From the NCBI RefSeq assembly GCF_020166395.1, contig NZ_JAIQXU010000014.1, forward strand, positions 1 through 64,000: 64,000 nucleotides of DNA. The letters run 5' to 3'. Shown piece after piece: positions 22,068 through 30,719 of this stretch. The translations under genes were made by a program, and so were the position numbers. Within the stretch, counting starts at the first letter, position 1, and the number at the start of each line of letters is the position of its first letter. This DNA comes from Deinococcus betulae (GTDB lineage: Bacteria > Deinococcota > Deinococci > Deinococcales > Deinococcaceae). The notes under the pieces were generated by a model. That model saw nothing but the letters and a program-made list of their open reading frames with translations. It made no database searches and was not told where the DNA came from.

Positions 22068-23696
22068 TTACTTGGGCTTGACGTTCAGGTACAGCAGGCG
22101 GGCGCCCGCCGTGTCGTCGGCCGTCCCCGCGTTGTAGGGGTTCTGGGCAGTCGGGAAGCCGGTGAAGCGCACCGTCGAGTAATTCGAGAACTCCGAGCGG
22201 TCCGTCAGCGGCAGCCAGGGCATGTCGGTCATAACCGCCTTAACGATGGTCGCCATGGCCTTTTTCTGAGTGGCCGCGTCGCTGGTGCTCTGGAACTGTG
22301 TCAGGGCCGCCGTGACGGCGGGGTTGGTGTAGCGCGAGAGGTTGCTGGGCGCGGTCTTGCCCACCGGCGCGCTGTACTCGGGCCCGAAGCTCTGGTTGAA
22401 CAGGTAGTAGGGGGTCGGGCCGCCGCCCCAGCCCCAGCTGATGCCCATGTCGAAGGTGCCGGTCTGCAGGCCACCCGCGTAGCTGCTCCAGGCCTGCTGG
22501 TCAATCTGGGTGTTCAGGCCGATCTTCTTGAGGTCGCCGCCGATGACCTGCGCCATCGTGATGAAGTCGGTCCAGCCCGCGCCGACCAGAATCTTGAAGG
22601 TGGGCAGGGGCTTGCCGTCTTTGCCCAGACGCACGCCCTGAGCATTCTTCTTGTAGCCGGCCTTGGTCAGGGCGGCGTCGGCGGCGGCCATGTCGTACTT
22701 CAGGCTGGGGGTGCCGGCCGGGAGCCACTGCGCCTGCTGCCCCGGGATGATGCCGCTGCTGTGCGCGGCCTTGGCGGCCCCGGCGTAGGCCTTCTCGGCC
22801 ACGTTCGCAGTGTTCACCGCCTGCGAGATAGCGCGCCGGAAGGCTGGGTCGTTGAAGGGCGCCTTGGTGGTGTTGAAGTATAGGTAGTTGTCACCCGTCA
22901 CCGGCCACCAGAACTGGTTGTTGGGGCCCTTCTTCTGGTAGCCGTTCACGGGGTCGGCCTGCCCGACGTAGCCGTAATCGGCCTCACCCTTAAGCAGTTT
23001 GAGAAGCGCGGCGTCGTTGCTGTTCGTCGAGACCCACACCACCGCGTCGATGTAGGGCTGGCCCTTCATCCAGTAGTTGGGGTTTTTCAGCACGCGCAGG
23101 GCCTGCTGACTGTAGGCGTCAAAGGTGAAGGGGCCGGTGCCCACTGGCTTGGCGTTCGTCTCGGTGAGAGGCGAGCTGATCTTGCTCCAGATCGCTTCGG
23201 GCACGATCATCTGCCCGGCGATGTAGGGGAAGATGGTCGTGTTGGCCTTGGAGAAGGTCAGGATCAGGGTCGTGTCGTTCGTGGCCTTGGCGCTCGCCAG
23301 CCCGTTTTTCCAGATGGCCGACGTGTCCAGCGCCGGGTACTGCTTGAGGTAGTTGAAGGTAAAGGCCGCGTCGCGGGCGCTAAAGGCCGAGCCGTCGTGC
23401 CACTTCACGCCGGGGCGGGTGCTGACGGTCAGGGTCTTGTTGTCGGCGCTCCAGGTGTACTTGGTGCCTAGGACCGGCGTCACCTTGCCGTTCAGGGTGT
23501 TCACGTAGAACAGCGACTCGTAGATGGCGCTGTTGGTCGGCAGCAGGTGCTGGTCGCCCGGCGCAAACGGGTTGAAGTTCTGCGCGCCCCACTGGGTCGG
23601 ACGCACCACGGTAAAGACGTTCTTGGGCTGCTGCGCGTGGACGGAGACGGTCAGGGCAGCGGCGAGCACGGCGGTCAGGGTGAGGCGCTTCTTCAT
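22068..23696 (-). CDS. family 5 extracellular solute-binding protein, 542 aa
   Basis: Periplasmic binding component of the Dpp/Opp-type importer. ATG 23696 (after an AAAGGA box) gives a signal peptide KKRLTLTAVLAAALTVSVHA. The mature part shows the SBP_bac_5 pattern: LPTNSAIYESLFY, WSADNKTLTVSTRPGVKWHD, and GTGPF in the middle. There is no lipobox. Family 5 binding proteins bind peptides but also cello- and other oligosaccharides; the ROK regulator and GH3 enzyme in the same locus favour a beta-glucoside ligand. Ligand not proven. Confidence 0.92.
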   Translation of the reverse strand: MKKRLTLTAVLAAALTVSVHAQQPKNVFTVVRPTQWGAQNFNPFAPGDQHLLPTNSAIYESLFYVNTLNGKVTPVLGTKYTWSADNKTLTVSTRPGVKWHDGSAFSARDAAFTFNYLKQYPALDTSAIWKNGLASAKATNDTTLILTFSKANTTIFPYIAGQMIVPEAIWSKISSPLTETNAKPVGTGPFTFDAYSQQALRVLKNPNYWMKGQPYIDAVVWVSTNSNDAALLKLLKGEADYGYVGQADPVNGYQKKGPNNQFWWPVTGDNYLYFNTTKAPFNDPAFRRAISQAVNTANVAEKAYAGAAKAAHSSGIIPGQQAQWLPAGTPSLKYDMAAADAALTKAGYKKNAQGVRLGKDGKPLPTFKILVGAGWTDFITMAQVIGGDLKKIGLNTQIDQQAWSSYAGGLQTGTFDMGISWGWGGGPTPYYLFNQSFGPEYSAPVGKTAPSNLSRYTNPAVTAALTQFQSTSDAATQKKAMATIVKAVMTDMPWLPLTDRSEFSNYSTVRFTGFPTAQNPYNAGTADDTAGARLLYLNVKPK

Positions 23697-23770
23697 GGAC
23701 GGTCCTTTCGGGACCAGAGCGGGTCCCGGCGCACAAGACAGGGTGTGCTGCGTCAACTGGATTGGGGGGT

Positions 23771-24958
23771 TTAAGTCGCTGCGGCTTCAGCTGGTGGAGA
23801 TGGAGAGGACTCGCCAAAAAACTGCTCGACCACCAGGCCAGCAGCGCCGCGCGCCCAGGCGTCGTCGCCCCACGGGTCAATCAGGAGTGGGAGAGTCTGG
23901 GCGTCAGCGGTATGCAGGTGGGCGTAGAGGGCGGCGCGCATCGGCGCGAACAGCGGCTCGCCTAGGCGCACGCCCTCGCCGCCCACGATGATCAGTTCGG
24001 GGTCCAGCCAGTTGGCAGCCTGCGCCAGCGCGCGGCCCAATCGCGTGCCGGCGTCCGTCACCAGGGTCAGAGCGCCAGGGTCCCCGTCCGCCACCAGGGC
24101 AGCAAAGTCGACGGCGTTCGGCACATCTGCGCCCGACTCGGCCAGTTGCTGCGCCAGGCTGGGCTCGGCGGCGTAGGCCTCCAGGCAGCCGCGCTTGCCG
24201 CACTCGCACACCCGGCCACCCGGTTCCGAGAGCAGATGCCCCAACTCGCCTGCGCCGCCCCGGCCGCCCCGGTACAGTTCGCCTCCCAGCACCAGCCCCG
24301 AGCCGATGCCGCGCCCCACCGTGACCACCAGAAAGTCGCGGGCGTGCTTGCCCCGGCCCACCAGCCGCTCGGCGGTGGCGAAGGCGTTCACGTCGTTGTC
24401 GGCCCACACCGGCACCCCCAGGGCGTCCGAGATCAGGCCGGTGATGGGCACCTCGGTCCAGTCCAGCCGGTAGGACTTCAGGCAGGTCCCTGTGTGCGGG
24501 TCAATGTTGCCCGGCAGACCCAGCCCCACGCCGCCCAGCCGGGCGCGACTCAAGCCCGCTTGTGCCAGTAGCAAGTTGGTGGCTTCCACAGCGGCGGCCG
24601 TGACCCGTTGCGGGGTGTGGTCGCTGTACGTCACGGTCAGGTCGCCCAGGACACTCAACGAGAGATCGGTCAGCACCGCTTCCAGATGGGTCTCCATCAC
24701 CTTGAGTCCCACGGCGAAATGCCCGGCATAGTTCACGTCCAGCGGTACCGCCCGACCCCGGCTGGTGTGCTGGGCCTGCTCAACCAGCAGGGCTTCGGTC
24801 AGGAGGTCGGCCGTTACGAAAGAAACGGCGGCGGGACTGAGTTGGGTTCGTTCCGCCAGTTGGGTTCGGCTGAGCGGGCCACAGCGGCGAAGCTCGTTGA
24901 GAATCATGGTTCGGTGGATGACCCGCGCGGCTCGCTGGTCCACTTTCTGGGAGCGCAT
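23771..24958 (-). CDS. ROK-family transcriptional repressor (NagC/XylR type), 395 aa
   Basis: Residues 1-70 form a winged helix (LRRCGPLSRTQLAERTQLSP). Residues about 80-380 form the ROK sugar-kinase-like fold, with GLGLPGNIDPHTG, the ADNDVNAFA loop, VGRGIGSGLVLGGELYRG, and the zinc-binding motif CECGKRGCLEAYA near 245-257. Its gene lies first in the importer/GH3 locus on the same strand, 74 bases before the binding protein, so it most likely represses that locus until a sugar binds. An AT-rich site directly before its start is a candidate operator, suggesting autoregulation. Confidence 0.92.
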   Translation of the reverse strand: MRSQKVDQRAARVIHRTMILNELRRCGPLSRTQLAERTQLSPAAVSFVTADLLTEALLVEQAQHTSRGRAVPLDVNYAGHFAVGLKVMETHLEAVLTDLSLSVLGDLTVTYSDHTPQRVTAAAVEATNLLLAQAGLSRARLGGVGLGLPGNIDPHTGTCLKSYRLDWTEVPITGLISDALGVPVWADNDVNAFATAERLVGRGKHARDFLVVTVGRGIGSGLVLGGELYRGGRGGAGELGHLLSEPGGRVCECGKRGCLEAYAAEPSLAQQLAESGADVPNAVDFAALVADGDPGALTLVTDAGTRLGRALAQAANWLDPELIIVGGEGVRLGEPLFAPMRAALYAHLHTADAQTLPLLIDPWGDDAWARGAAGLVVEQFFGESSPSPPAEAAAT

Positions 24959-24967
24959 CTCGTCTCC

Positions 24968-24986
24968 TTTATTTAATTAATTTAAT
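24968..24986 (-). promoter_or_regulatory. AT-rich candidate ROK operator
   Basis: The stretch tttatttaattaatttaat lies 10 bases before the ROK start, in otherwise GC-rich DNA, and contains the palindrome ttaattaa (24973-24980). NagC-type ROK regulators bind AT-rich sites like this. Binding is inferred. Confidence 0.45.
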
Positions 24987-25116
24987 GGGTCTACAGTACC
25001 TCCGGCAAAAAGGAGCTGTCAAGCCAGGAAGGTCAGGATCAGGCCGCCATGCTCCTGCATACATTTTCACTGAGCAAATCGGCGCCTTTCTACTTATTCA
25101 CTCAAGGCAAACTATT

Positions 25117-25136
25117 GCCATTAGATAACTATTGGC
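25117..25136 (+). promoter_or_regulatory. candidate MarR operator (imperfect palindrome)
   Basis: gccattag - ataa - ctattggc: 7 of 8 positions are inverted-complementary. It lies 13 bases before the Usp start, in the promoter region of the usp-marR-mfs operon. The same region has a direct repeat aactattg at 25110 and 25127. Confidence 0.5.
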
Positions 25137-25149
25137 TTAGAGTGAGGGT

Positions 25150-25614
25150 ATGTCTCCCCTCCCTCCCCTCTATTCGCGCCTGCTTGTTGCGACGGGCGGC
25201 GCTCCTCATTCGGTGCTGGCGGTTGAGCGGGCCGCGCAACTGGCCGAGCACTACGGCGCGGCCATTCATCTGGTCACAGTGATTCCTCAGGGTCAGGGCG
25301 GGCTGGAAAACGTTGCACTGGCCCTGGGTGCCGGCGGCCCCGATACCCGCACCGCTCAGGCAGAGCGGCAGCGCTTTGAAACGCATTTGCAGCAGACCGC
25401 CCAGGCGCTGCGGAGCCGTGGCCTGACGGTCCGGGAACACCTGGTCACTGCCCTTAAACCCGCTGACGCCATCCTCACCGTTGCCCACGACGTGCAGGCC
25501 GACCTGATTGTTCTGGGGCGGCGCCATACCAGTGCCTGGAGTGCGGCTCTGGCCGGCAGCGTGTCCGATATGGTCAGCCACGCCTCGCCCGTTGACGTTC
25601 TGGTGGTGCGCTGA
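25150..25614 (+). CDS. universal stress protein (UspA family), 154 aa
   Basis: A single UspA domain. It begins YSRLLVATGGAPHSVLAVE, continues with AIHLVTVIP, and ends with the conserved nucleotide-binding and hydrophobic part: ADLIVLGRRHTS, then AGSVSDMVSHASPVDVLVV. The GxxG-9x-G(S/T) ATP pattern is only partly conserved. It is the first gene of an operon; the MarR gene starts on the base right after its stop. A stress sensor or chaperone role alongside drug efflux is plausible. Confidence 0.9.
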   Translation: MSPLPPLYSRLLVATGGAPHSVLAVERAAQLAEHYGAAIHLVTVIPQGQGGLENVALALGAGGPDTRTAQAERQRFETHLQQTAQALRSRGLTVREHLVTALKPADAILTVAHDVQADLIVLGRRHTSAWSAALAGSVSDMVSHASPVDVLVVR

Positions 25615-26112
25615 GTGGTCTCGCCAGCGACAGATGCTCCTGCGGCGCTGCCAGAAGATGCGGTCGCGCGCTTTCTGGGGGGCCTCTGGCAACTCAACCG
25701 CCGCTTGAAACAGCTGGCCGAACCGGTTCTGGCCGAGGCCGGAGAACTGGACCTGCAGCGGTTCATCCTGCTGCGGGCCGTCGAGCGCGGCGTCGTCTAC
25801 CCCAAAGACCTGTCCGCGCACCTGGGCATCATTCCGACGCAGCTCAGCCGCCTGCTGGAGTCCCTGGTGGCTCGTGGCTGGCTGGAACGTCAGCTGGACC
25901 CGGAAGATTCCCGCCGCATTCGGCTCAGCCTCACGCCGACGGGCGCCGCCCTTACCCAGCAGGCCAGTCAGGCCATTCAGCAGGTCATTTCCGCACATTT
26001 GCAGGGCATGGGTGCCGAGCGGCTCTCGGCCTTGCTGGCGGCCATTGACGTGTTGGCCATGACCGATTCTCTGCCTTCGCCCATCACCCCACCTCGCCCG
26101 GAGTCCGAATGA
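25615..26112 (+). CDS. MarR-family transcriptional regulator, 165 aa
   Basis: Starts at GTG 25615 immediately after the Usp stop. The winged helix is seen in LSAHLGIIPTQLSRLLESLVARGWLERQLDPEDSRRIRLSLTPTG, with the DxRxxR-type wing. N- and C-terminal helices form the dimerisation part. Its stop overlaps the MFS start (ATGA). It most likely represses this operon through the palindrome at 25117-25136 and is released by a phenolic or drug-like ligand; the ligand is unknown. Confidence 0.92.
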   Translation: MVSPATDAPAALPEDAVARFLGGLWQLNRRLKQLAEPVLAEAGELDLQRFILLRAVERGVVYPKDLSAHLGIIPTQLSRLLESLVARGWLERQLDPEDSRRIRLSLTPTGAALTQQASQAIQQVISAHLQGMGAERLSALLAAIDVLAMTDSLPSPITPPRPESE

Positions 26113-28175
26113 CCACCTCGACACCTGTGGCCCTCACAGGCCTGAAACTCACGCCCGCTCAGAGGAATCTGAGCCTGATCTCTCTCATCCTGGCTGTGCT
26201 GCTGGCCAGCATGAACCAGACCATCGTGTCCACGGCCGGCCCGGCCATTCAAAAAGCCCTGGGCATTGAGAACAGCCTGTATTCCTGGATTACCACCGCC
26301 TACCTGCTCGCCAGCACCACCCTGGTTCCCATCTACGGCAAACTCAGCGACCTGTGGGGCCGCAAGGTCATCCTGATCTTCGGCACGGTGCTATTTATTC
26401 TGGGGTCCATCGTGTGTGGTCTGGCCGACGGCGTCGGCGGCTTGATTGCCGGGCGCGCCGTGCAGGGGCTGGGCGGCGCTGCACTGATCGGCCTGATGTA
26501 CGCCGTCATCGCCGATCTTTACCTCCCGGAAGAACGGGGGCGTTACACCGGTATCATCGGCGCCGTGTTCAGCCTCTCGACGGTGCTGGGCGCGGTGGTG
26601 GGCGGCTACGTGACCGACCACTTCGGCTGGCACAACGTCTTTTTCATCAGTGTGCCGCTGGGCATCGCGGCGCTGGCCTTCATGCTGTTTATGCCGGCCT
26701 TGCGGCAGGAACGTGAGCGGGCGCCCATTGACGTGCCGGGTGTGCTGCTGCTCAGCGTGTTCAGTATTTCGCTGTTGCTGGCGCTCTCGCTGGGCAAAAC
26801 CACCGTGGCCCCCGGAGAGAGCGGTTTCCTCTGGGGCTCGTGGCAGATTCTGAGTCTGGGCGCGGTGGCCCTCGTGACGTTCCTCGCCTTCCTGGCCACC
26901 GAGCGCCGCGCCGCCGATCCCATCATCGACATCCGCATGTTCAAGGACCGCACGTTCTCGGTGGCCATGGCGATCACCTTTCTGCTCGGGGTGGTGTTCT
27001 TCGCGGCGACCGTCTTTCTGCCGCTGTTCATGGTGAATGTCATCGGGCTGTCGGCCACCAACGCCGGGCTCACAACCTTTCCGCTGACCATCGGTCTGGT
27101 GCTCAGCAGCATCGTGGCGGGCCAAGTGTTCGCGCGCACAGGGCGCATTAAACCCATCATTGTGCTGGGCACGGTCATCCTGCTGATCGGGTTTGCCCTG
27201 ATGGGCTGGACCCTCAGCCCGCAAAGCACGCAGTTTGAACTGACCTGGAAGATGATCGTGGTGGGGCTGGGGCTGGGGCCTGTGCTGCCGATGCTCACCC
27301 TGGCGATTCAGGGCACCGTCCATCCGCGCGATATCGGTTCGGCCACCGGGGCCAGCAACTTCCTGCGTTCTTTGGGCAGCACCATCGGGGTGGCAATTCT
27401 GGGCACCCTGTTTGCCAGCACCCTGAAAGACAACATTCAGACCAGCGTGACGGCGGCCACCACCACCCTGCCCGCCGCCGTGCGCAGTCAGTTCAGCCCC
27501 GCTGGCGGCGCCAGTGTGGGCAGTCAAGGTTTTGACGCGGCCCAGGTCAAGCGTCAGGTCAACGAGCGTTTCGACACCCAGCGGGACCTGTATACCTCAG
27601 CGCTGCGGGACGGAGACCAGGCCGCCATACAGAAGATGCTGGCCGACCCGCAGACGCCCGAGCAAGTGCGCGCGGTGCTAAACCAGGGCGGCTTTCCCGG
27701 TGCGATTGACGGGCAGTTTGAAGCCCAGCGGCAACTGCTGCGGCGGGCCATCGTGGGCCGTGAACCGGCGGCCATTGCCGCAGTGGTGCAGAGTCCCCAG
27801 ACCCCAGCCCAGGTCCGCGCGCTGGCCCAAACTGGGGCTGGCGACCAGGGACCGCAGGCCTTTGCGCAGGTGGAGGCTGGCCTAGCGGCTCAGCAGCAGG
27901 CGGCGCGGGCCACCCAACCGGCAGCCCTGCTCGCCCCCGTGCTGAAGGGGCTGGAGGCCACCCGCGCGGACGTGCTGCCCGTGATTGACCGGGTGGGCCT
28001 GGGCATCAAACAGGCGTTTACCGGGTCAGTGGAACTCCTCTATCAGGTCGGCCTGGGCATCACCGTGTTGGCCTTGCTGCTCAGTTTCCTGCTGCCCGAG
28101 GCCGAACCCCGCGAAGTCGCGCGTGAGACCCTGCTTGAAGATGAATTCCGGTCCACGGAGATCGGAACCGATTGA
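26109..28175 (+). CDS. MFS drug efflux transporter (DHA2/EmrB type) with large late insert, 688 aa
   Basis: A 14-segment proton-driven exporter. The family motifs are visible: LDWR-type region replaced by ASMNQTIVSTAGPAIQ in segment 1, GKLSDLWGRKVIL (motif A), and GRAVQGLGGAALIGLMYAVI (motif B/C region). After segment 13 the protein carries a hydrophilic insert of about 190 residues (about 450-640) with two related units, DPQTPEQVRA near 515 and SPQTPAQVRA near 560, each following an AA-rich helix. The last membrane segment (LYQVGLGITVLALLLSFLLP) follows. Coupled to MarR by ATGA; a strong terminator closes the operon. Confidence 0.92.
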   Translation: MTTSTPVALTGLKLTPAQRNLSLISLILAVLLASMNQTIVSTAGPAIQKALGIENSLYSWITTAYLLASTTLVPIYGKLSDLWGRKVILIFGTVLFILGSIVCGLADGVGGLIAGRAVQGLGGAALIGLMYAVIADLYLPEERGRYTGIIGAVFSLSTVLGAVVGGYVTDHFGWHNVFFISVPLGIAALAFMLFMPALRQERERAPIDVPGVLLLSVFSISLLLALSLGKTTVAPGESGFLWGSWQILSLGAVALVTFLAFLATERRAADPIIDIRMFKDRTFSVAMAITFLLGVVFFAATVFLPLFMVNVIGLSATNAGLTTFPLTIGLVLSSIVAGQVFARTGRIKPIIVLGTVILLIGFALMGWTLSPQSTQFELTWKMIVVGLGLGPVLPMLTLAIQGTVHPRDIGSATGASNFLRSLGSTIGVAILGTLFASTLKDNIQTSVTAATTTLPAAVRSQFSPAGGASVGSQGFDAAQVKRQVNERFDTQRDLYTSALRDGDQAAIQKMLADPQTPEQVRAVLNQGGFPGAIDGQFEAQRQLLRRAIVGREPAAIAAVVQSPQTPAQVRALAQTGAGDQGPQAFAQVEAGLAAQQQAARATQPAALLAPVLKGLEATRADVLPVIDRVGLGIKQAFTGSVELLYQVGLGITVLALLLSFLLPEAEPREVARETLLEDEFRSTEIGTD

Positions 28176-28187
28176 AGGTGAAAAAGG

Positions 28188-28222
28188 GGGCGGCGTCATA
28201 TCCACATGACGCCGCCCTTTTT
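28188..28222 (+). terminator. rho-independent terminator of the usp-marR-mfs operon
   Basis: A perfect 12-bp stem, gggcggcgtcat (28188-28199) with atgacgccgccc (28206-28217), has a 6-base loop and ends in TTTTTC. It begins 12 bases after the MFS stop. Confidence 0.95.
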
Positions 28223-28602
28223 CTTTGTCTGACCAAGGCGTCCTCAACTCCCTTTGGGTACATCCTGAGTCGCGCGGTACACGTCCAGAAGTCAGGCGGA
28301 TCGCATAGCAACTGGCAGAGCACTTCACCTCGAAATGAGCCTGGTCATCTATTGCCTTCCAAGCACTGCTTGAATCAGCGGAACAGGAACCTGGCCCTGA
28401 GGTCTTTCAAACACCCTGAGGTGAGTGGGCCAGCACGGCTTCCCAGAAGAGCGAGTCATCACGGAAAGCGGCCTTCGTGGACATGAATAATGTTCGCCGC
28501 CGGGCCTTGAGCTGGCTCTCCTGCACCTCAGCTATGCGGATCACACCTGCCTCAACTTGGCCCAAGCGGTTCATGGACGGCCGCCCCGCAGGCCACAACT
28601 GG
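28223..28602. other. intergenic, no supported gene
   Basis: About 380 bases between the MFS terminator and the end of the peptide operon. A 63-codon minus frame (28407-28598) begins with TTG just after the regulator stop, but has no ribosome-binding site and no recognisable product. No clear terminator for the peptide operon is visible. Confidence 0.4.
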
Positions 28603-29217
28603 TCAAGAAGCGCAGAGTCGGCGCTGGGCCAGACGCATTCTGGCCTGAACCATCCCGCGCCGCACGTCTTCCCGTGGCAGCCGCTCGTTCAGCGCCTCGA
28701 TAAGTTCCAGGTCGTCTGGAAAGCGGGCAACCAGCGTCCACAGAGGCTCCAGCTCCTGACTCAGCAGGGCGGCCTGCCGAATGCTCTCGTGCAGATACTC
28801 GCGGTACTCGTTCACCGCCGGGGCATCTGACAGGGGAAGCAGTTCACCCCGGTACAGCAGCGCGGCCTCACGGGTCCGGCCCTCCATCAAGAGGTCCTGC
28901 ACGCTCAGAAAGTCCGCGCCCACCACCCGCACCAGCCGGTAGGGTTTACTGCTCAGCTCCACCAACTTGGAGAGGCGGTGGACTTCGACGGCCTGGTTCT
29001 GGGTGTCGCTCCATTCACCGTACAGCGCCGCCGAGAGCTGCCCCCCGGTCAAGCCGTTGGGGTTCGTGGCCAGAATCAGCAGAATCTCGCAGAAGCGGCG
29101 GCGCAGTTTGAGGGTCTGGCCGTCCAGTGTGGCCTGCTCGGCACCCAGAAAGGTCAGGTAGAGCCCGGTCGTGTCGTGCAGCGCAACCGGCGGCAGGGTG
29201 GTGGCCGGAGTGGTCAT
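28603..29217 (-). CDS. winged-helix/BTAD-like regulator, last gene of the peptide operon, 204 aa
   Basis: Residues about 20-110 resemble the OmpR/SARP-type DNA-binding domain: LTFLGAEQATLDGQTLKLRR, then RFCEILLILATNPNGLTGGQLSAALYGE, where the helix pair of this fold lies. The remaining 90 residues are helical, as in the bacterial transcriptional activator (BTAD) domain. No receiver or ATPase domain is present. Its start overlaps the permease stop (ATGA), so it is made with the transport genes. It probably controls the operon. A larger LAL-type regulator with a related C-terminal half lies upstream of the operon. Confidence 0.75.
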   Translation of the reverse strand: MTTPATTLPPVALHDTTGLYLTFLGAEQATLDGQTLKLRRRFCEILLILATNPNGLTGGQLSAALYGEWSDTQNQAVEVHRLSKLVELSSKPYRLVRVVGADFLSVQDLLMEGRTREAALLYRGELLPLSDAPAVNEYREYLHESIRQAALLSQELEPLWTLVARFPDDLELIEALNERLPREDVRRGMVQARMRLAQRRLCAS

Positions 29218-30719
29218 ACGGGTACCTCCGAGAAGCGGCGGGGCAGGCGGCGGATCAGGTGCGCGGCGCTAAGGACGGCGCTCAGGACCAGCACGAGAGG
29301 GGTGTGCTCGGGGTTCAGGGTGTCCAGGGCCCCCAGGTGATTGAACGGCCCGAGATACCACGCCAGAAACAGCAGGCCCTCGCTGGCGGCGTCATTGACC
29401 GCCAGGTCACGCAGGGTCAGCAGCAGCAGCGCGGTCAGCAGCGCAGACGCCAGCAGCGCCAGGCTCAGGTCGGGGCGGGTGGGCAGCAGCACCAGCAGCG
29501 CACCTGACGCGGGCACCAGCAGCGCCGCAAACGCCGTCGCGGCTCGGACCAGGGGCAGTGCCGGGCCAGCCGGTACGGTTCCCAGCAGGGCTTCTACACC
29601 AGCGGCGCGGTCCTGAAACAGCACCCGCGTGGCCACCGGCACGCCCACAATCAGCAGCAGAGGCAGCAGCGGTGAACCGGGATTGGCGGCGGCACTCAGG
29701 CCCGCCGCGCCCAGCAGGGCCGCCAGCAGGGGCAGCCAGCGCGGCACACCCAGCAGCGCGGCGCGCAGGTCCAGCGCAGCCAGCCGCAACCCTGACCGGG
29801 CCGGCAGGGGCCAGGGCCGCAGGGTGCGGGCTGCACCCACGGGACGCGCCGCACGGGGCTGGCCACGCCTGGGGTCAAACAGGGCCGCCACACCCACCAG
29901 CAGCGCGGCCAGCGCCAGCGGCAGGGCCCGTTCGGCAACCTGGGCGGAGGTCCAGGTCAGCCCCGTCCAGGGCTGGGGCACCAGGGGGGCGGTGCGGGCA
30001 GCCAGGCCCACGTTCACGCCACTTTGCGCCAGGGTGAACGGCTCCGGAACATGGCCCGTCAGGGCCAGCGTCGCCTGCCGCAGCGGCTCGCGGACGCCCA
30101 GCAGGTCTGGGACGGGCGCGGGCGTGCCCAGCGCGGCACCGACCAGCGCGGTCCAGAGCATCATCCCGGCCACGCCGCGTCCCAGACGGGCGCGGGGCAT
30201 CACGGCGTCCAGCAGGGTCCCCAGGGCTGCCACGAGGGCCAGCACCGGAAAGGCAATCAGGACGCCGGGCAGCAGCAGACCTGAGAGGTCAGGCGCGCCT
30301 GTGGCCTCGGCCCGCGCGGCCACCACGGCGGCGCTGCCCAGCAAGACCACACCCCACAGGGCCCACAGCAGCAGCGTGTCGGCCAGGGTGCGCGCGCCCA
30401 GCAGCGCCGCGCGCGAGGCCGGGCTGGCCGTCAGAACGGGCCACACGCCAGCCGCCGCGTCGCGCTGAGGCCGGCGGCCCACCAGAAAGAAGGCCGCCAG
30501 GCTGAAGGCCAGCGCCCCCAGGATGCCCGTCACCAGGCCGACCCAGGCCCATGAGTAGGCGCCGCGCTGGCCGTCCACACTGAGGGTCAGGTAGGCCGCG
30601 TCCCTGGCAGGCAGGTACAGCGCCGTGACCACCACCATGCCCAGCACCAGCAGAGGCAGCCCACCCTGCCGCGCCCGCAGCCGCAGTTCCAGCGCCAGCA
30701 ACCGCAGCAGGTCAGGCAC
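29214..30719 (-). CDS. ABC exporter permease-like membrane protein, 501 aa
   Basis: A large polytopic protein with about 12 Ala/Leu-rich membrane segments, for example LLVLGMVVVTALYLPA, LVTGILGALAFSLAAFFLVG and LPLLAALLGAAGLSAAA. It appears to be two fused or duplicated permease halves. I chose GTG 30719, which overlaps the ATPase stop by 8 bases (GTGCCTGA); the longer frame from 30797 runs back into the ATPase gene. It is the membrane partner of the ATPase at 30712. Similar permeases move peptides or proteins out of the cell. It is the second ABC system of the peptide operon. Confidence 0.8.
   Translation of the reverse strand: MPDLLRLLALELRLRARQGGLPLLVLGMVVVTALYLPARDAAYLTLSVDGQRGAYSWAWVGLVTGILGALAFSLAAFFLVGRRPQRDAAAGVWPVLTASPASRAALLGARTLADTLLLWALWGVVLLGSAAVVAARAEATGAPDLSGLLLPGVLIAFPVLALVAALGTLLDAVMPRARLGRGVAGMMLWTALVGAALGTPAPVPDLLGVREPLRQATLALTGHVPEPFTLAQSGVNVGLAARTAPLVPQPWTGLTWTSAQVAERALPLALAALLVGVAALFDPRRGQPRAARPVGAARTLRPWPLPARSGLRLAALDLRAALLGVPRWLPLLAALLGAAGLSAAANPGSPLLPLLLIVGVPVATRVLFQDRAAGVEALLGTVPAGPALPLVRAATAFAALLVPASGALLVLLPTRPDLSLALLASALLTALLLLTLRDLAVNDAASEGLLFLAWYLGPFNHLGALDTLNPEHTPLVLVLSAVLSAAHLIRRLPRRFSEVPV

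Noticed and set aside
26391..27527. 378-codon minus frame opposite the MFS gene
   Set aside because: Composition dominated by Gln, His and Gly, no family; antisense shadow.
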